Shown here: positions 18,137 through 25,702 of the stretch, piece by piece | How the letters are laid out: each line of letters starts with the position of its first letter | Numbering within the stretch: the first letter of the stretch is position 1 | Source: Planctomycetota bacterium | Lineage (GTDB): Bacteria > Planctomycetota > UBA1135 > GCA-002686595 | Length of the DNA stretch: 36,099 bases | Reading direction: 5' to 3' | Assembly: GCA_020853575.1 (NCBI GenBank) | Contig: JADYYP010000003.1 | Location: forward strand, 1-36,099 | The notes under the pieces: model-generated | The model's database searches: none | What the model was told of the DNA's origin: nothing | The model's input: only the letters and a program-made list of their open reading frames with translations | Program-made: the position numbers and the translations under genes

Positions 18137-19116
18137 CAGGCACCGAGTCGCGCTCCGAGATTCTCGAGCGGCTGGAACATGGCCACGTGTTTCTCGGCGC
18201 GGCCCATGCGCGCAACGAGCGCCGCGTGCGCGCCGTCGTCGCTCTGACGCTGGTGATGATGGTGGGTGAGATCGTCGCCGGTAGCGTGTTCGGATCGATG
18301 GCGCTGCTCGCCGATGGTTGGCACATGGCGACCCACGCGGGAGCGCTCTCGATCAGCGCGCTCGCCTACGCGTTCGCGCGTCGCCGCGCTCACGATCCGC
18401 GCTACGTCTTCGGCACCGGCAAGGTAGGGGACCTCGCGGGCTTCACGAGCGCGGTGATCCTGGCTGGCATCGCGGTCCTGATCGGGGTCGAGTCGTTCCA
18501 ACGCCTGCTCCACCCGACCGCGATCCGCTTCGATGATGCGATCCTCGTGGCCGTCCTGGGCTTGGCCGTCAATTGCGCGAGCGCCTACTTGCTCGGCTCC
18601 GAGCACGACCACGAGCCCCACGGCGGGCACGCCGCGGGAGCGCACGAGCACGACTCGAGCCACCACGATCACAATCTGCGCTCGGCGTACTACCACGTGT
18701 TGGCGGACGCGCTCACTTCGATCTTCGCGATCGCGGCGCTGTGCGCGGGCAAGTACCTCGATTGGACGTGGATGGACGCGCTGAGCGGAGTCCTCGGGGC
18801 ACTCGTGATCCTGCGTTGGTCCATCGGACTTCTGAAGGACAGCGGCGCCGTGTTGCTCGACTTCGAGCCCGATGCGTCCCTCGCGCGCTCGATCCGAACT
18901 CTCCTCGAGCGCGACGGTCGATCCGTGATCGCCGATCTGCACGTGTGGCGCGTGGGGCCGGGGAGTTGCGCGGCGATCGTGTCTCTGGCGAGCACGGAGC
19001 CGCAGTCTCCGCAGCATTACCGGGAGCGACTCGAGGGACTCGAGCAACTCGTGCACGTCACCATCGAGGTGCACGCCGCTGAGGAGTCGGACAGGCTCGA
19101 GGCCGCGAGCGCCTGA
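18133..19116 (+). CDS. dmeF: DmeF-type Co(II)/Ni(II) cation diffusion facilitator
   Basis: 327 aa; starts in the ATGA overlap with the peptidase gene. A cation diffusion facilitator with six predicted helices. The TM2 metal site is D-G-W-H-M-A-T-H-A, with Asp61, His64 and His68. His68 replaces the Asp of zinc-type members, which is a DmeF feature. The partner TM5 site is H-V-L-A-D with His188 and Asp192. F-G-T-G-K-V-G-D-L-A-G-F (93-104) is also typical of DmeF. A His-rich loop (about 157-180, ten His) lies between TM4 and TM5. The C-terminal domain includes D-L-H-V-W-R. It exports divalent cobalt or nickel from the cytoplasm by proton antiport. No DmeR-like repressor is seen nearby. Coupling to a secreted metallopeptidase gene is unusual. 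Confidence 0.9.
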   Translation: MTGTESRSEILERLEHGHVFLGAAHARNERRVRAVVALTLVMMVGEIVAGSVFGSMALLADGWHMATHAGALSISALAYAFARRRAHDPRYVFGTGKVGDLAGFTSAVILAGIAVLIGVESFQRLLHPTAIRFDDAILVAVLGLAVNCASAYLLGSEHDHEPHGGHAAGAHEHDSSHHDHNLRSAYYHVLADALTSIFAIAALCAGKYLDWTWMDALSGVLGALVILRWSIGLLKDSGAVLLDFEPDASLARSIRTLLERDGRSVIADLHVWRVGPGSCAAIVSLASTEPQSPQHYRERLEGLEQLVHVTIEVHAAEESDRLEAASA

Positions 19117-19239
19117 AGCGCGGCGCCCCTCCGCGGTTTGGGCGCGCAGCATGACCCTATTCTCGAACTCGACTGTGAGCATCGGGCGATATGCAGGCGT
19201 CGACTTGAAGTGCGCTGCTGCTTTTGGCTCAATTCCGAA

Positions 19240-19680
19240 ATGAAGACAACCGCACTCGATCGCGAAATCAAAGTCCGTGTCGACGCCTTCGTTCTCGAGC
19301 TCACCAACATGGTCAAGCTCGGCGCGCTCCAGGCCGTTCACGACGCCCTGGGCGAGCACCTCGCCGGCACCCAAGCGGTCCGTCGCGGGCCTGGCCGCCC
19401 CGCGAAGAGCGGGACTCCGTCGCCGATCGCGGATGCTCCCGCGGCCTCCAAGATGCCGCGCGCGCGCAAGGGCGGAAAGCGCAGCCAGGGCGACGTGCTC
19501 GCGGTGGCGGCGAGCCTGCTCGACTACATTTCCGCCCACGCAGGCGAGCGCCTCGAGCAGATTTCGAAGGGGCTGGGCGTCCCGAGCAAGGAGCTCAAGC
19601 TGCCGGTGCAGAAGCTCTTCGAACAGAACAAGATCAAGACCACCGGCGAAAAGCGCGGGACCAAGTACTTCGCGAAGTGA
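19240..19680 (+). CDS. Small AT-hook / winged-helix DNA-binding protein
   Basis: 146 aa from ATG 19240; the frame is open further upstream but that part is Cys/Arg-rich and lacks family character. Residues 1-45 form a helical segment (V-D-A-F-V-L-E-L-T-N-M-V). R-R-G-P-G-R-P-A-K (48-56) is an AT-hook-like G-R-P core, and a second basic patch P-R-A-R-K-G-G-K-R lies at 73-81. Residues about 84-146 look like a winged helix, with S-K-G-L-G-V-P-S-K-E-L-K-L-P-V-Q-K-L as helix-turn-helix and a K-T-T-G-E-K-R-G wing. Likely a nucleoid-type or regulatory DNA-binding protein in the cytoplasm. It stands alone, 123 bp after dmeF. No clear Shine-Dalgarno site. The exact family is not recognised. Confidence 0.85.
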   Translation: MKTTALDREIKVRVDAFVLELTNMVKLGALQAVHDALGEHLAGTQAVRRGPGRPAKSGTPSPIADAPAASKMPRARKGGKRSQGDVLAVAASLLDYISAHAGERLEQISKGLGVPSKELKLPVQKLFEQNKIKTTGEKRGTKYFAK

Positions 19681-19737
19681 CCGGCCCACGCGCTGCCACG
19701 GCGGCGCCCCTGACGGATTTCGCATTTCCGTCGTAGC

Positions 19738-19776
19738 GGACCTCCGCTGCCCACCTTCGAAGGGGCACGGAGGTCC
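19738..19776 (+). promoter_or_regulatory. Long hairpin: terminator or ribosome-site-masking leader
   Basis: GGACCTCCG, a bulged C, TGCCC, a 10-nt loop, then GGGCA and CGGAGGTCC form 14 pairs with one bulge. The 3' arm contains GGAGG (19769-19773), which is the only Shine-Dalgarno-like sequence before the ATG at 19786 (12-nt spacing). It may end the DNA-binding-protein transcript, although a U-tract is lacking, or hide the ribosome site of the propeller gene. Confidence 0.5.
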
Positions 19777-19785
19777 TGCTGTTCC

Positions 19786-21495
19786 ATGTTCCACAACACG
19801 CGCTTTGGGTCATCTCGTGCTTCCTTGCTTTTCATGCCCGTTCTGGCCCTGCCAGCGGTCGGGCAGGTGACGACGCGCATCAGCCAGCTCGCCAACGGAG
19901 CGCCGACCAGTGAGATGAGCCGCTCCTGCGACATCTCGGCCAGCGGGCGTTTCGTGGCCTTCATGAGCCCAGACGACGGGCTGGCCGGAGCGAGCTCGAC
20001 GGGACAGATCTTCGTGTGCGACCGCGATCCCGATGGAAACGGGGTCTTCGACGAGGGCAACGCGGCGCTCGAGTTGGCGAGCGCGAGCTTCGGCGGAGGC
20101 CCGGGCAACTCCGCCAGCGACGCTCCCGCGATTTCGCGCAACGGCCAGTTCGTGGTCTTCGTGTCCGCCTCGAGCAATCTGGTCAATCTGGCGGACAACA
20201 ACGGCCCGTTCCCCGACGTGTACGTGCGCGACCGCGCGAGTGCCACGACGCTGCGTGCGACGGGCCTGGGAGCCATTCCCCAGCCCGACAACTTCGTCAC
20301 CGGCGTCGCGATTTCGGACGATGGTCGCTACGTCATGCTGCAGACGCTGGCGACCAACTTCGCGCCCAGCGATTTCAACGCGCGGCCCGACGTGTATCGC
20401 CTCGATCTCGTCACGCAGACATTCACGCTCGTCACCGCCAGTACCGCGGGGCAGCCCGCGAATCTGGGAGGTTATTCCGGGGACCTTTCCGCGGATGGCC
20501 GCTGGATCGCGTTCCACTCGGAGTCGACCAATTTGACGAGTACTCCGGTCGCGACACAGCACGTCTATCTGCGCGACATGCTCGCGGGCGTCACGGCGAT
20601 CGTCAGTCGCGCGACGAGCGGCACCCTGGCCAATCAGGCATCGCAGAACGCATCGCTCTCCGCGGACGGGCGCTTCGTGGCCTTCTCGAGCTACGCGACC
20701 AACCTCAACCCACTCGACACGACGTTCAACGAGGACGTCTACTTGCGTGACACGGCGCTGAGCACGACCGAGCTGGTCAGCGTGAATTCGTTCGGAGCCA
20801 AGGCCGCGGCGACCGGCTCGGTGCAGAGCTCGGAGCCGGACGTCTCCGACGATGGGGATCGCATCGTGTTCTGGAGCACGGCGACGAACCTGTGGTGGAA
20901 CGACGCGGCGTTCACGGATGTCTACGTGCGCACGCGCTCCAGCGGACAGACGCGGCGCGCCAGCCGCAGCAGCGCGGGCGTGGGCGGCAACGCGAACAGC
21001 GCGAACTTCTCAGGGCTGGCGTGTTCCGGCGACGGACGCTCGGTCGCGTTCGCGAGCGATGCGTCCAATCTCGTCCCGCTCGATTCCAACGGCGTCAGCG
21101 ACGTTTTCGTGCGCGCTCTCGGAGACGACCCGGGGGTCGAGCTCGGCTACGCGCTGGTCGGATCGAACGGCCTGATTCCGACGCTGGAGGCCAGTGGTCG
21201 ACTGGCGACGGGCGAACAAGCGACGTTGACCTTGCACCACGCTCAACCCAACAAGCTGAGCGTTGTCTTCCGCTCCCAGGTGCTCAATCCGCACCCGTTC
21301 TTCGGGGGCACGCTGGTTCTCGGAGGGCCCTGGGCGCGCACGACGATCCAGACCGATGCCACGGGAAGCGCGAGCTTCTCGCTGGGCGGCGGCGGTGGGC
21401 CGGCGGACCTGTACCTCCACTGGCTGGTGCGCGACGGAGCGCTCGCGCAGCACACGGGCTTCTCCAATGCGCTGCGCGTCACGCTCTTGCCGTGA
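19786..21495 (+). CDS. Exported TolB/PD40-type seven-blade propeller with type C C-terminal module
   Basis: 569 aa from ATG 19786; ATG 19834 (Met17) is an alternative that shortens the signal peptide. The N-terminus is a signal peptide ending A-V-G-Q near residue 27. Seven PD40 repeats follow, each of the form S-x-D-G-R-x-[VI]-x-F-x-S-x-[AS]-[ST]-N-L, alternating with D-V-Y-[VL]-R-D strands. Seven copies suit a closed propeller. The last about 120 residues (from G-V-E-L-G-Y) form a Cys-free C-terminal module: L-A-T-G-E-Q-A-T-L-T-L, P-F-F-G-G-T-L-V-L, H-W-L-V-R-D and a terminal F-S-N-A-L-R-V-T-L strand. Secreted or surface protein with unknown ligand. A hairpin covers the only candidate ribosome site. 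It converges, 15 bp apart, with the next gene. Confidence 0.9.
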   Translation: MFHNTRFGSSRASLLFMPVLALPAVGQVTTRISQLANGAPTSEMSRSCDISASGRFVAFMSPDDGLAGASSTGQIFVCDRDPDGNGVFDEGNAALELASASFGGGPGNSASDAPAISRNGQFVVFVSASSNLVNLADNNGPFPDVYVRDRASATTLRATGLGAIPQPDNFVTGVAISDDGRYVMLQTLATNFAPSDFNARPDVYRLDLVTQTFTLVTASTAGQPANLGGYSGDLSADGRWIAFHSESTNLTSTPVATQHVYLRDMLAGVTAIVSRATSGTLANQASQNASLSADGRFVAFSSYATNLNPLDTTFNEDVYLRDTALSTTELVSVNSFGAKAAATGSVQSSEPDVSDDGDRIVFWSTATNLWWNDAAFTDVYVRTRSSGQTRRASRSSAGVGGNANSANFSGLACSGDGRSVAFASDASNLVPLDSNGVSDVFVRALGDDPGVELGYALVGSNGLIPTLEASGRLATGEQATLTLHHAQPNKLSVVFRSQVLNPHPFFGGTLVLGGPWARTTIQTDATGSASFSLGGGGGPADLYLHWLVRDGALAQHTGFSNALRVTLLP

Positions 21496-21510
21496 ACGTC
21501 GCCGCCCGCG

Positions 21511-22464
21511 CTAGGGCGCCACGGCGAACTGCAGCGCGTTGGAGAGGTTCGTGGTCTTGGGAGCGGCGGGATCGCGGAACCAGCCCTGGGCAAAGACGGT
21601 CTCGGTGCCGTTGAACGGTGTTCCGAGCGCGCCCGGGTTGGCGGTGATGAACGCGTTCCAGTCGATCGAGAGCACGCCGTTGCAGGCTCCCGCCGTGCCT
21701 CCGCTGGACTGCGGCAGCGAGCGCTGGGTCGGAGGCTTGACGCACAGGAAGCTCGTGCTCCCGGTGGCCCAGGGCAGCGGGATGAAGCCCGAGTTGTTGA
21801 TGCCGTAGAACACCAAGCCGGTTTTCTGACCCTCGACTCCGGCGATCGAGATCGTGAATCCGCTGCCGGCGCTCGCGCTCGGGGTGCCGCTCCCCGAGAT
21901 CGACGCCGTGCATCCCGAGGTGCTCGTGCTCGACGTGCAATAGGCCGAGACCGCGGGACCGGCGTCGTTGAAGGCCAACGTGTCGAGGTTGAAGTCGATC
22001 ACGAAATCGACCTGGAGCTCGTCGAAGACGACGTTGGTGAATCCGAAGTAGTTGTTCGTCTGGAACTGGTTCGAGGAGTTGCTGAAGGAGTCGACCTCGA
22101 CCGAGGCGAGCAGCACCCTGAAGTTCGAGGATCCGGAACCGATCTGGTGGTAGACGAAGCTCAGGTCCGAGATCGGCGTGGCGAACTTGATCGAGAGCGT
22201 GTCCGGTGCGCCGCTGAAGTCGTTGGTGAGGAAGCCCCCGACCAGGTTGTTCGCCACGCTGGTCGTGAAGTAGCGCGAGTGCGTGATGGTGATGCCCGTG
22301 AACTGCGTCGAGACGTTGGTGAAGTTCGGGAACAGATTCGCTCCGAAGTCGATCACGTGGTCCGGAGAGGGGAGACCGGACGACTGCGCGATGATGGCCT
22401 GGGCGTGCACGGCGGGAGCGCTGAGGATCGCGGCGAAAGCTGCGAGAAGGCACGGGCTACGCAT
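21511..22464 (-). CDS. Exported beta-sandwich protein with type A C-terminal module
   Basis: 317 aa from ATG 22464, with AGGA 6 nt upstream; the open frame before it is Arg-rich noise. Signal peptide M-R-S-P-C-L-L-A-A-F-A-A-I-L-S-A-P-A-V-H-A-Q, cut after about residue 21. Residues about 25-170 resemble the N-terminal beta-sandwich of PEP-CTERM-type and choice-of-anchor proteins: I-D-F-G-A-N-L-F-P-N-F ... I-T-I-T-H-S-R-Y-F ... L-S-I-K-F-A-T-P-I-S-D-L-S-F-V. No PEP-CTERM tail is present. Instead the type A module fills residues about 174-317, with the four Cys, V-E-G-Q-K, W-F-R-D-P and the terminal T-N-L-S-N-A-L strand. It is most like the module of the first gene in the window (shared Y-C-T-S-S-T-S-T and S-T-S-F-L-C-V-K). 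Possibly a carbohydrate- or matrix-binding surface protein (inference). Confidence 0.9.
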   Translation of the reverse strand: MRSPCLLAAFAAILSAPAVHAQAIIAQSSGLPSPDHVIDFGANLFPNFTNVSTQFTGITITHSRYFTTSVANNLVGGFLTNDFSGAPDTLSIKFATPISDLSFVYHQIGSGSSNFRVLLASVEVDSFSNSSNQFQTNNYFGFTNVVFDELQVDFVIDFNLDTLAFNDAGPAVSAYCTSSTSTSGCTASISGSGTPSASAGSGFTISIAGVEGQKTGLVFYGINNSGFIPLPWATGSTSFLCVKPPTQRSLPQSSGGTAGACNGVLSIDWNAFITANPGALGTPFNGTETVFAQGWFRDPAAPKTTNLSNALQFAVAP

Positions 22465-22800
22465 GGAGGTTCCTCGATGCAGAGGGAGAGATCGACGGGG
22501 AGCCCCGAGGCTACCTCGCGATCGAGGATCCGGCTGGAGGAAACTCGCCGTAGCGCTCGGTCGAGTGGCCGCGAGCGCTCTGGATCGCAGGCCTGCTCCA
22601 CCGCGGACGGCGCTCGAGTGCCGGCGCGCGTGTCGCTCACCTTCGCCCGATTCGACGACCTCCATCCGCCGCGCCGCGCCACCTACACTCGCTTATCGAG
22701 CGACAACGCGGGACTGCATGGCGCTCGGGCGCGATTCGAGCGACCGTGGAAGACCTCGGTACTCGAGGCCTGACGAACCGACCTCGACCGAACGACGAAG
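22465..22800. other. 336-bp divergent intergenic region
   Basis: This lies between the minus-strand beta-sandwich gene and the plus-strand lipoprotein gene, so it must hold both promoters. Open frames through it are Arg/Pro/Ser-rich extensions of neighbouring frames and I reject them. A relatively AT-richer patch (ACACTCGCTTATCGAG, near 22685-22700) about 100 bp before the lipoprotein is the only promoter-like spot. No repeat or RNA gene is seen. Confidence 0.5.
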
Positions 22801-23250
22801 ATGAAGAAACTGCTCCTCTGTCTGGTGCTCGGCGCAGCCGCGCTGGGATGTTGTGTGATATCGCAGCGGACCGAGCCCTTGAGTGCGGCGTGGGGCGAAG
22901 CTTGGAAGGGACGAGCGAACTTCCTCGACCGCGATCTGGCAAGTGAGTACGGCGACTTCGCGGTGGACCTCGCGATCGACGACGCTGGCAAGGTCGTGGG
23001 CCGGGTCGGGAACGCAGAGTTGAGCGAAGCGACGGCGCACTCCAACGGTGCCGAGCTCGTGATCGAGGGCCTGCTCGACAGCGACGTCTTCGACAGCGGA
23101 AGTCTGTCCGCACAGGGCAAGGACCACGTCGTGCTGATCCTGACGTCGCCGGCGGAAGCCGCCAGCGAGGGCAACCTGCACCTCAAGTCCAATGGCGTGT
23201 TCGATTTCACGATGCGCGTGTGCGGCCTGAAGCTCGAGCGCTCCGAGTGA
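22801..23250 (+). CDS. Small putative lipoprotein of unknown function
   Basis: 149 aa. M-K-K-L-L-L-C-L-V-L-G-A-A-A-L-G-C-C is a short lipoprotein-type signal. Cys17 follows A-L-G, a poor but usable lipobox, so lipidation is probable but not certain. The mature part is beta-rich: F-A-V-D-L-A-I-D-D-A-G-K-V-V-G-R-V-G-N-A, then a segment that resembles a small beta-barrel (E-L-V-I-E-G-L-L ... D-H-V-V-L-I-L-T-S ... F-T-M-R-V-C-G-L-K-L). I do not recognise the family. No strong Shine-Dalgarno site. Divergent from the beta-sandwich gene and convergent with the two-TM gene, so it is a single-gene unit. Confidence 0.75.
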   Translation: MKKLLLCLVLGAAALGCCVISQRTEPLSAAWGEAWKGRANFLDRDLASEYGDFAVDLAIDDAGKVVGRVGNAELSEATAHSNGAELVIEGLLDSDVFDSGSLSAQGKDHVVLILTSPAEAASEGNLHLKSNGVFDFTMRVCGLKLERSE

Positions 23251-23310
23251 GACTCGCGGCGAGCGGCATCCGATCCGTGCGCGCGCGCTCGCAGTGCTGA
23301 TCCGTCGAAG

Positions 23311-23329
23311 GCGGACTCAGTTCGTCCGC
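23311..23329. terminator. Hairpin at the convergent gene junction
   Basis: GCGGAC / GTCCGC around a 7-nt loop, overlapping the stop codon of the minus-strand two-TM gene and 60 bp past the lipoprotein stop. Perfect 6-bp stem, no U-tract. A bidirectional terminator is plausible. Confidence 0.3.
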
Positions 23330-23670
23330 GCGCTGGCTCGAGTGTCACCGCGGGTCCGGGCTGCGACTGCCATCCCCAGCAACCCGAGCGCGACGAGAAT
23401 TGCCGTCGCTGTCGCGCCGATCTGGGTCGAACTCGCCGCGATGCCGTGGCTGAGCTCGAGACGCGCCGGGTCGCTGTCCGCGCCCGCCCTGACAGCGCCT
23501 TCGATGTTGGCGTTGCCGATCCACGTTCCGACCATCCCCAGCGCCAGCGGGGTCATGGCGATCGCCACGTACCAAGCGAAGGCCGCGGGTGCGGACCTCT
23601 TGAGCACGAGCGCGCAGATCCCGAGGAACCCCGAGTTGCGAACGAACTCGACCAACGACTGGTTTTCCAT
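23317..23670 (-). CDS. Small membrane protein with two transmembrane helices
   Basis: 117 aa from ATG 23670; the frame extends 25 codons upstream without a membrane or signal feature, so I prefer this start. An N-terminal amphipathic stretch (S-L-V-E-F-V-R-N-S-G-F-L-G) precedes TM1 (about 30-52, containing M-T-P-L-A-L-G-M-V-G-T-W-I-G). A polar loop follows, with R-L-E-L-S-H-G-I-A-A-S. TM2 is about 88-107. The G-x-V-G-T-x-I-G segment and the helix before TM2 faintly resemble short MotA/TolQ/ExbB-like channel proteins, but a third helix is missing, so I leave the function open. There is no obvious partner gene and no strong ribosome site. Confidence 0.65.
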   Translation of the reverse strand: MENQSLVEFVRNSGFLGICALVLKRSAPAAFAWYVAIAMTPLALGMVGTWIGNANIEGAVRAGADSDPARLELSHGIAASSTQIGATATAILVALGLLGMAVAARTRGDTRASARTN

Positions 23671-24118
23671 GCTTCGAGCCACCCGCGGCGACAACGGTGA
23701 GACGCGGTCGTGGTTCACGGTCACGTCCAGCGACATTGGAAGCACGACACGTCGAAATCGGCGCTGGCCCCGAGGCTCTCTCGGCGCCGCGACTCACCGT
23801 CGACGCTGCGGCCCGCGACACCCGGAGCACGCGCTTCGTCACTCGCCCCAAGGGGCGCGACAATCTCGGTCACTCGGATGCGGTACGTCCCTCGATGCCC
23901 AGGCTGACAGAGCGGCACCACGGGCGGCAGGGTGTCGAGGATCTCGCTGCTGCCAGAGACGCGCCATCGCCGTCGGGCTCGCGCGTTCCACGCTTCGTGC
24001 GCGATTCCGTGGGGACGGGGAGAACTCGAGTGGAGCGCGCATCAAAGCACCGCGAACCAGTCGACTTGTCGTGCGGAACCCAGGGATACGCGCCCTCGAG
24101 CCGCTGCGTGCCCCGCCG
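23671..24118. other. 448-bp gap with no convincing gene
   Basis: This lies between two minus-strand genes. Several short open frames cross it on both strands, all Arg/Ser/Pro-rich with no domain or signal peptide. The only structure is the palindrome CGCCCCAAGGGGCG at 23844-23857. It could hold the promoter of the two-TM gene and the 3' region of the NHL-like gene. Nothing else is seen. Confidence 0.5.
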
Positions 24119-25375
24119 TCAGGGGGCGAGCACGACTTCGAGAGCATTCGAGAGGCTCGAGGACTTCGCGCTCGGCGGATCGCGAAACCACCCTTGGAAG
24201 AAAGCCCTGCCTCCGGCCAGGAATGGTGCGCCGAGTGCGAACGGGTGCGCCGCCATGTACGCGTCGACATCGAGCACGAGAGTTCCGTTGCACGCGTTGG
24301 CCGCCCCCGCGGATCCGATCACTGCGGTGCGTTGCGCGGGCGCTTTGACGCACAGCAGGCTCGAACTGCTGCCCCACGGCGCCGTCGCCCGACCACTGAC
24401 GCCGTAGAGGATGATGCCCTGCTTTTGCCCCTCGACGTTGGAGACGGTGACCTCGAACCCGACGGCTCCCGAAACGCTGGGCACACCGCGGCACCAGATG
24501 GACGCCACGCAGCCGTTCGTGGTCGTCCCGGCGGTGCAGTAGCTCGTGGCCGAGTTGCTCTCCCTACGGCTCTCCAAGCTCCCAGCGTTTTCCGGAAACG
24601 GCATCGACTGCAGCCGTGTCCCGTTGGGCGCATAGCGCTCTGCCAAGAAGTCGTCGTGCGTGACCCACAGGGTTCCGTCGAGCATGCGCGCGATTCCGTG
24701 CTTCGATCCAAAATTCACGGTGACGAAGCTGCTGACGAACGCCCCCGAGTTCGTCCACCGCGAGACGCGGTTCTCTCCGCCCCACAACCACAGATCGCCG
24801 CCCGGCTCGAAGTCGAAGTCGATGACGTACGCCGTGGTGGCAAACGTCGTGATCAGCGCCCCGCTGCGACTGAAGCACGACACGCTGGACGGCGCTTGGT
24901 AACTGAAGGTGCACACCCACAGACGATCGAGCGGGTCGACCTTGCACGAGAACACCGGCCCGGTCGGCAACGTGCCGAGGTGCGCGCCGAGCGGTGAGAA
25001 CAGATGCGTGCCGTCGCCCTGGGTCCACCAGTCGCAAACGGCGATCGTGCCGTCCCCGAACACGGCGCAGTCGGTGGGATAGTTGATCTGGGGCGTCGCG
25101 AAGCTACGGATGAGGGCGCCCGTGGGAGAGAAGACCGCGACGGCCTTGTTGCTTCCCAAGCGTGTGGCCACCCAGTTGCCCGCGGGGTCGAACGCTACTC
25201 CGTTGTACTGCCCGACTCCTTGGCTTCTCGCGACCTCGACGCCGGCCGAGTCATACCCGACGATGCAGAACGGATCCTGAAAGTGTGCCGAGATGAACTC
25301 TACGTTTTGCGCGGACGCCACGCTGGCACACACGATCGACAACACGAACGAGGCTCTCGATTTCGGTGTCTTCAA
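24119..25375 (-). CDS. Exported NHL/SMP-30-like propeller with type A C-terminal module
   Basis: 418 aa. The start is TTG 25375 (GAGG 7 nt upstream), followed by a signal peptide K-T-P-K-S-R-A-S-F-V-L-S-I-V-C-A-S-V-A-S-A-Q. No ATG fits; a GTG at codon 11 would cut the signal. Residues about 30-265 are NHL- or SMP-30-like six-blade propeller repeats: Y-N-G-V-A-F-D-P-A-G-N-W-V-A, Y-P-T-D-C-A-V-F-G-D-G-T-I-A-V, F-S-C-K-V-D-P-L-D-R-L-W-V and K-H-G-I-A-R-M-L-D-G-T-L-W-V. The type A module covers about 278-418 with the four Cys plus an extra W-C-R-G Cys. Its end S-S-S-L-S-N-A-L-E-V-V-L-A-P is the most divergent tail of the six. Likely secreted. No catalytic residues are evident. Confidence 0.9.
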   Translation of the reverse strand: MKTPKSRASFVLSIVCASVASAQNVEFISAHFQDPFCIVGYDSAGVEVARSQGVGQYNGVAFDPAGNWVATRLGSNKAVAVFSPTGALIRSFATPQINYPTDCAVFGDGTIAVCDWWTQGDGTHLFSPLGAHLGTLPTGPVFSCKVDPLDRLWVCTFSYQAPSSVSCFSRSGALITTFATTAYVIDFDFEPGGDLWLWGGENRVSRWTNSGAFVSSFVTVNFGSKHGIARMLDGTLWVTHDDFLAERYAPNGTRLQSMPFPENAGSLESRRESNSATSYCTAGTTTNGCVASIWCRGVPSVSGAVGFEVTVSNVEGQKQGIILYGVSGRATAPWGSSSSLLCVKAPAQRTAVIGSAGAANACNGTLVLDVDAYMAAHPFALGAPFLAGGRAFFQGWFRDPPSAKSSSLSNALEVVLAP

Positions 25376-25702
25376 CGGCGAGCCTCTGCGGTGGCTGAGA
25401 GTTCTGAGTGGTGACTTCCGCTGGTGCGGACCTCATCGACGCCGGAGCGCATGATTGCCGGGCCTCGGCGGTCCGGCAAGGGCAGCGTGGGACCGAAACT
25501 GCTTGTGCGAGGCCGGTTGAACGGCGCTGGCGAGCTCGAGCAATTCGCCTGGGCGCGCACGAGCGGCGTGCCGTGAGCGCTGTGCCGCGTTGGGTGGGCG
25601 AGTCACGCGGCGGCACACAGGGATCCGGACGGCGCTGGAAGTCGCGCCGTCCTCGAATGCGGCAGTGCACCAAGGGTCGGATTCGCCAAGCAACAGAGAG
25701 TC
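25376..25702. other. 327-bp gap with no convincing gene
   Basis: This lies between two minus-strand exported-protein genes. Open frames on both strands are short, Arg/Ser/Pro-rich and unsupported. It should contain the promoter of the NHL-like gene near 25376-25450, but I see no clear -35/-10 pair, repeat or hairpin with a U-tract. Confidence 0.5.

Noticed and set aside
23697..24407. Plus-strand open frame overlapping the NHL-like gene and the 448-bp gap
   Set aside because: It is antisense to a clear type A module over part of its length, and the rest has no recognisable feature.
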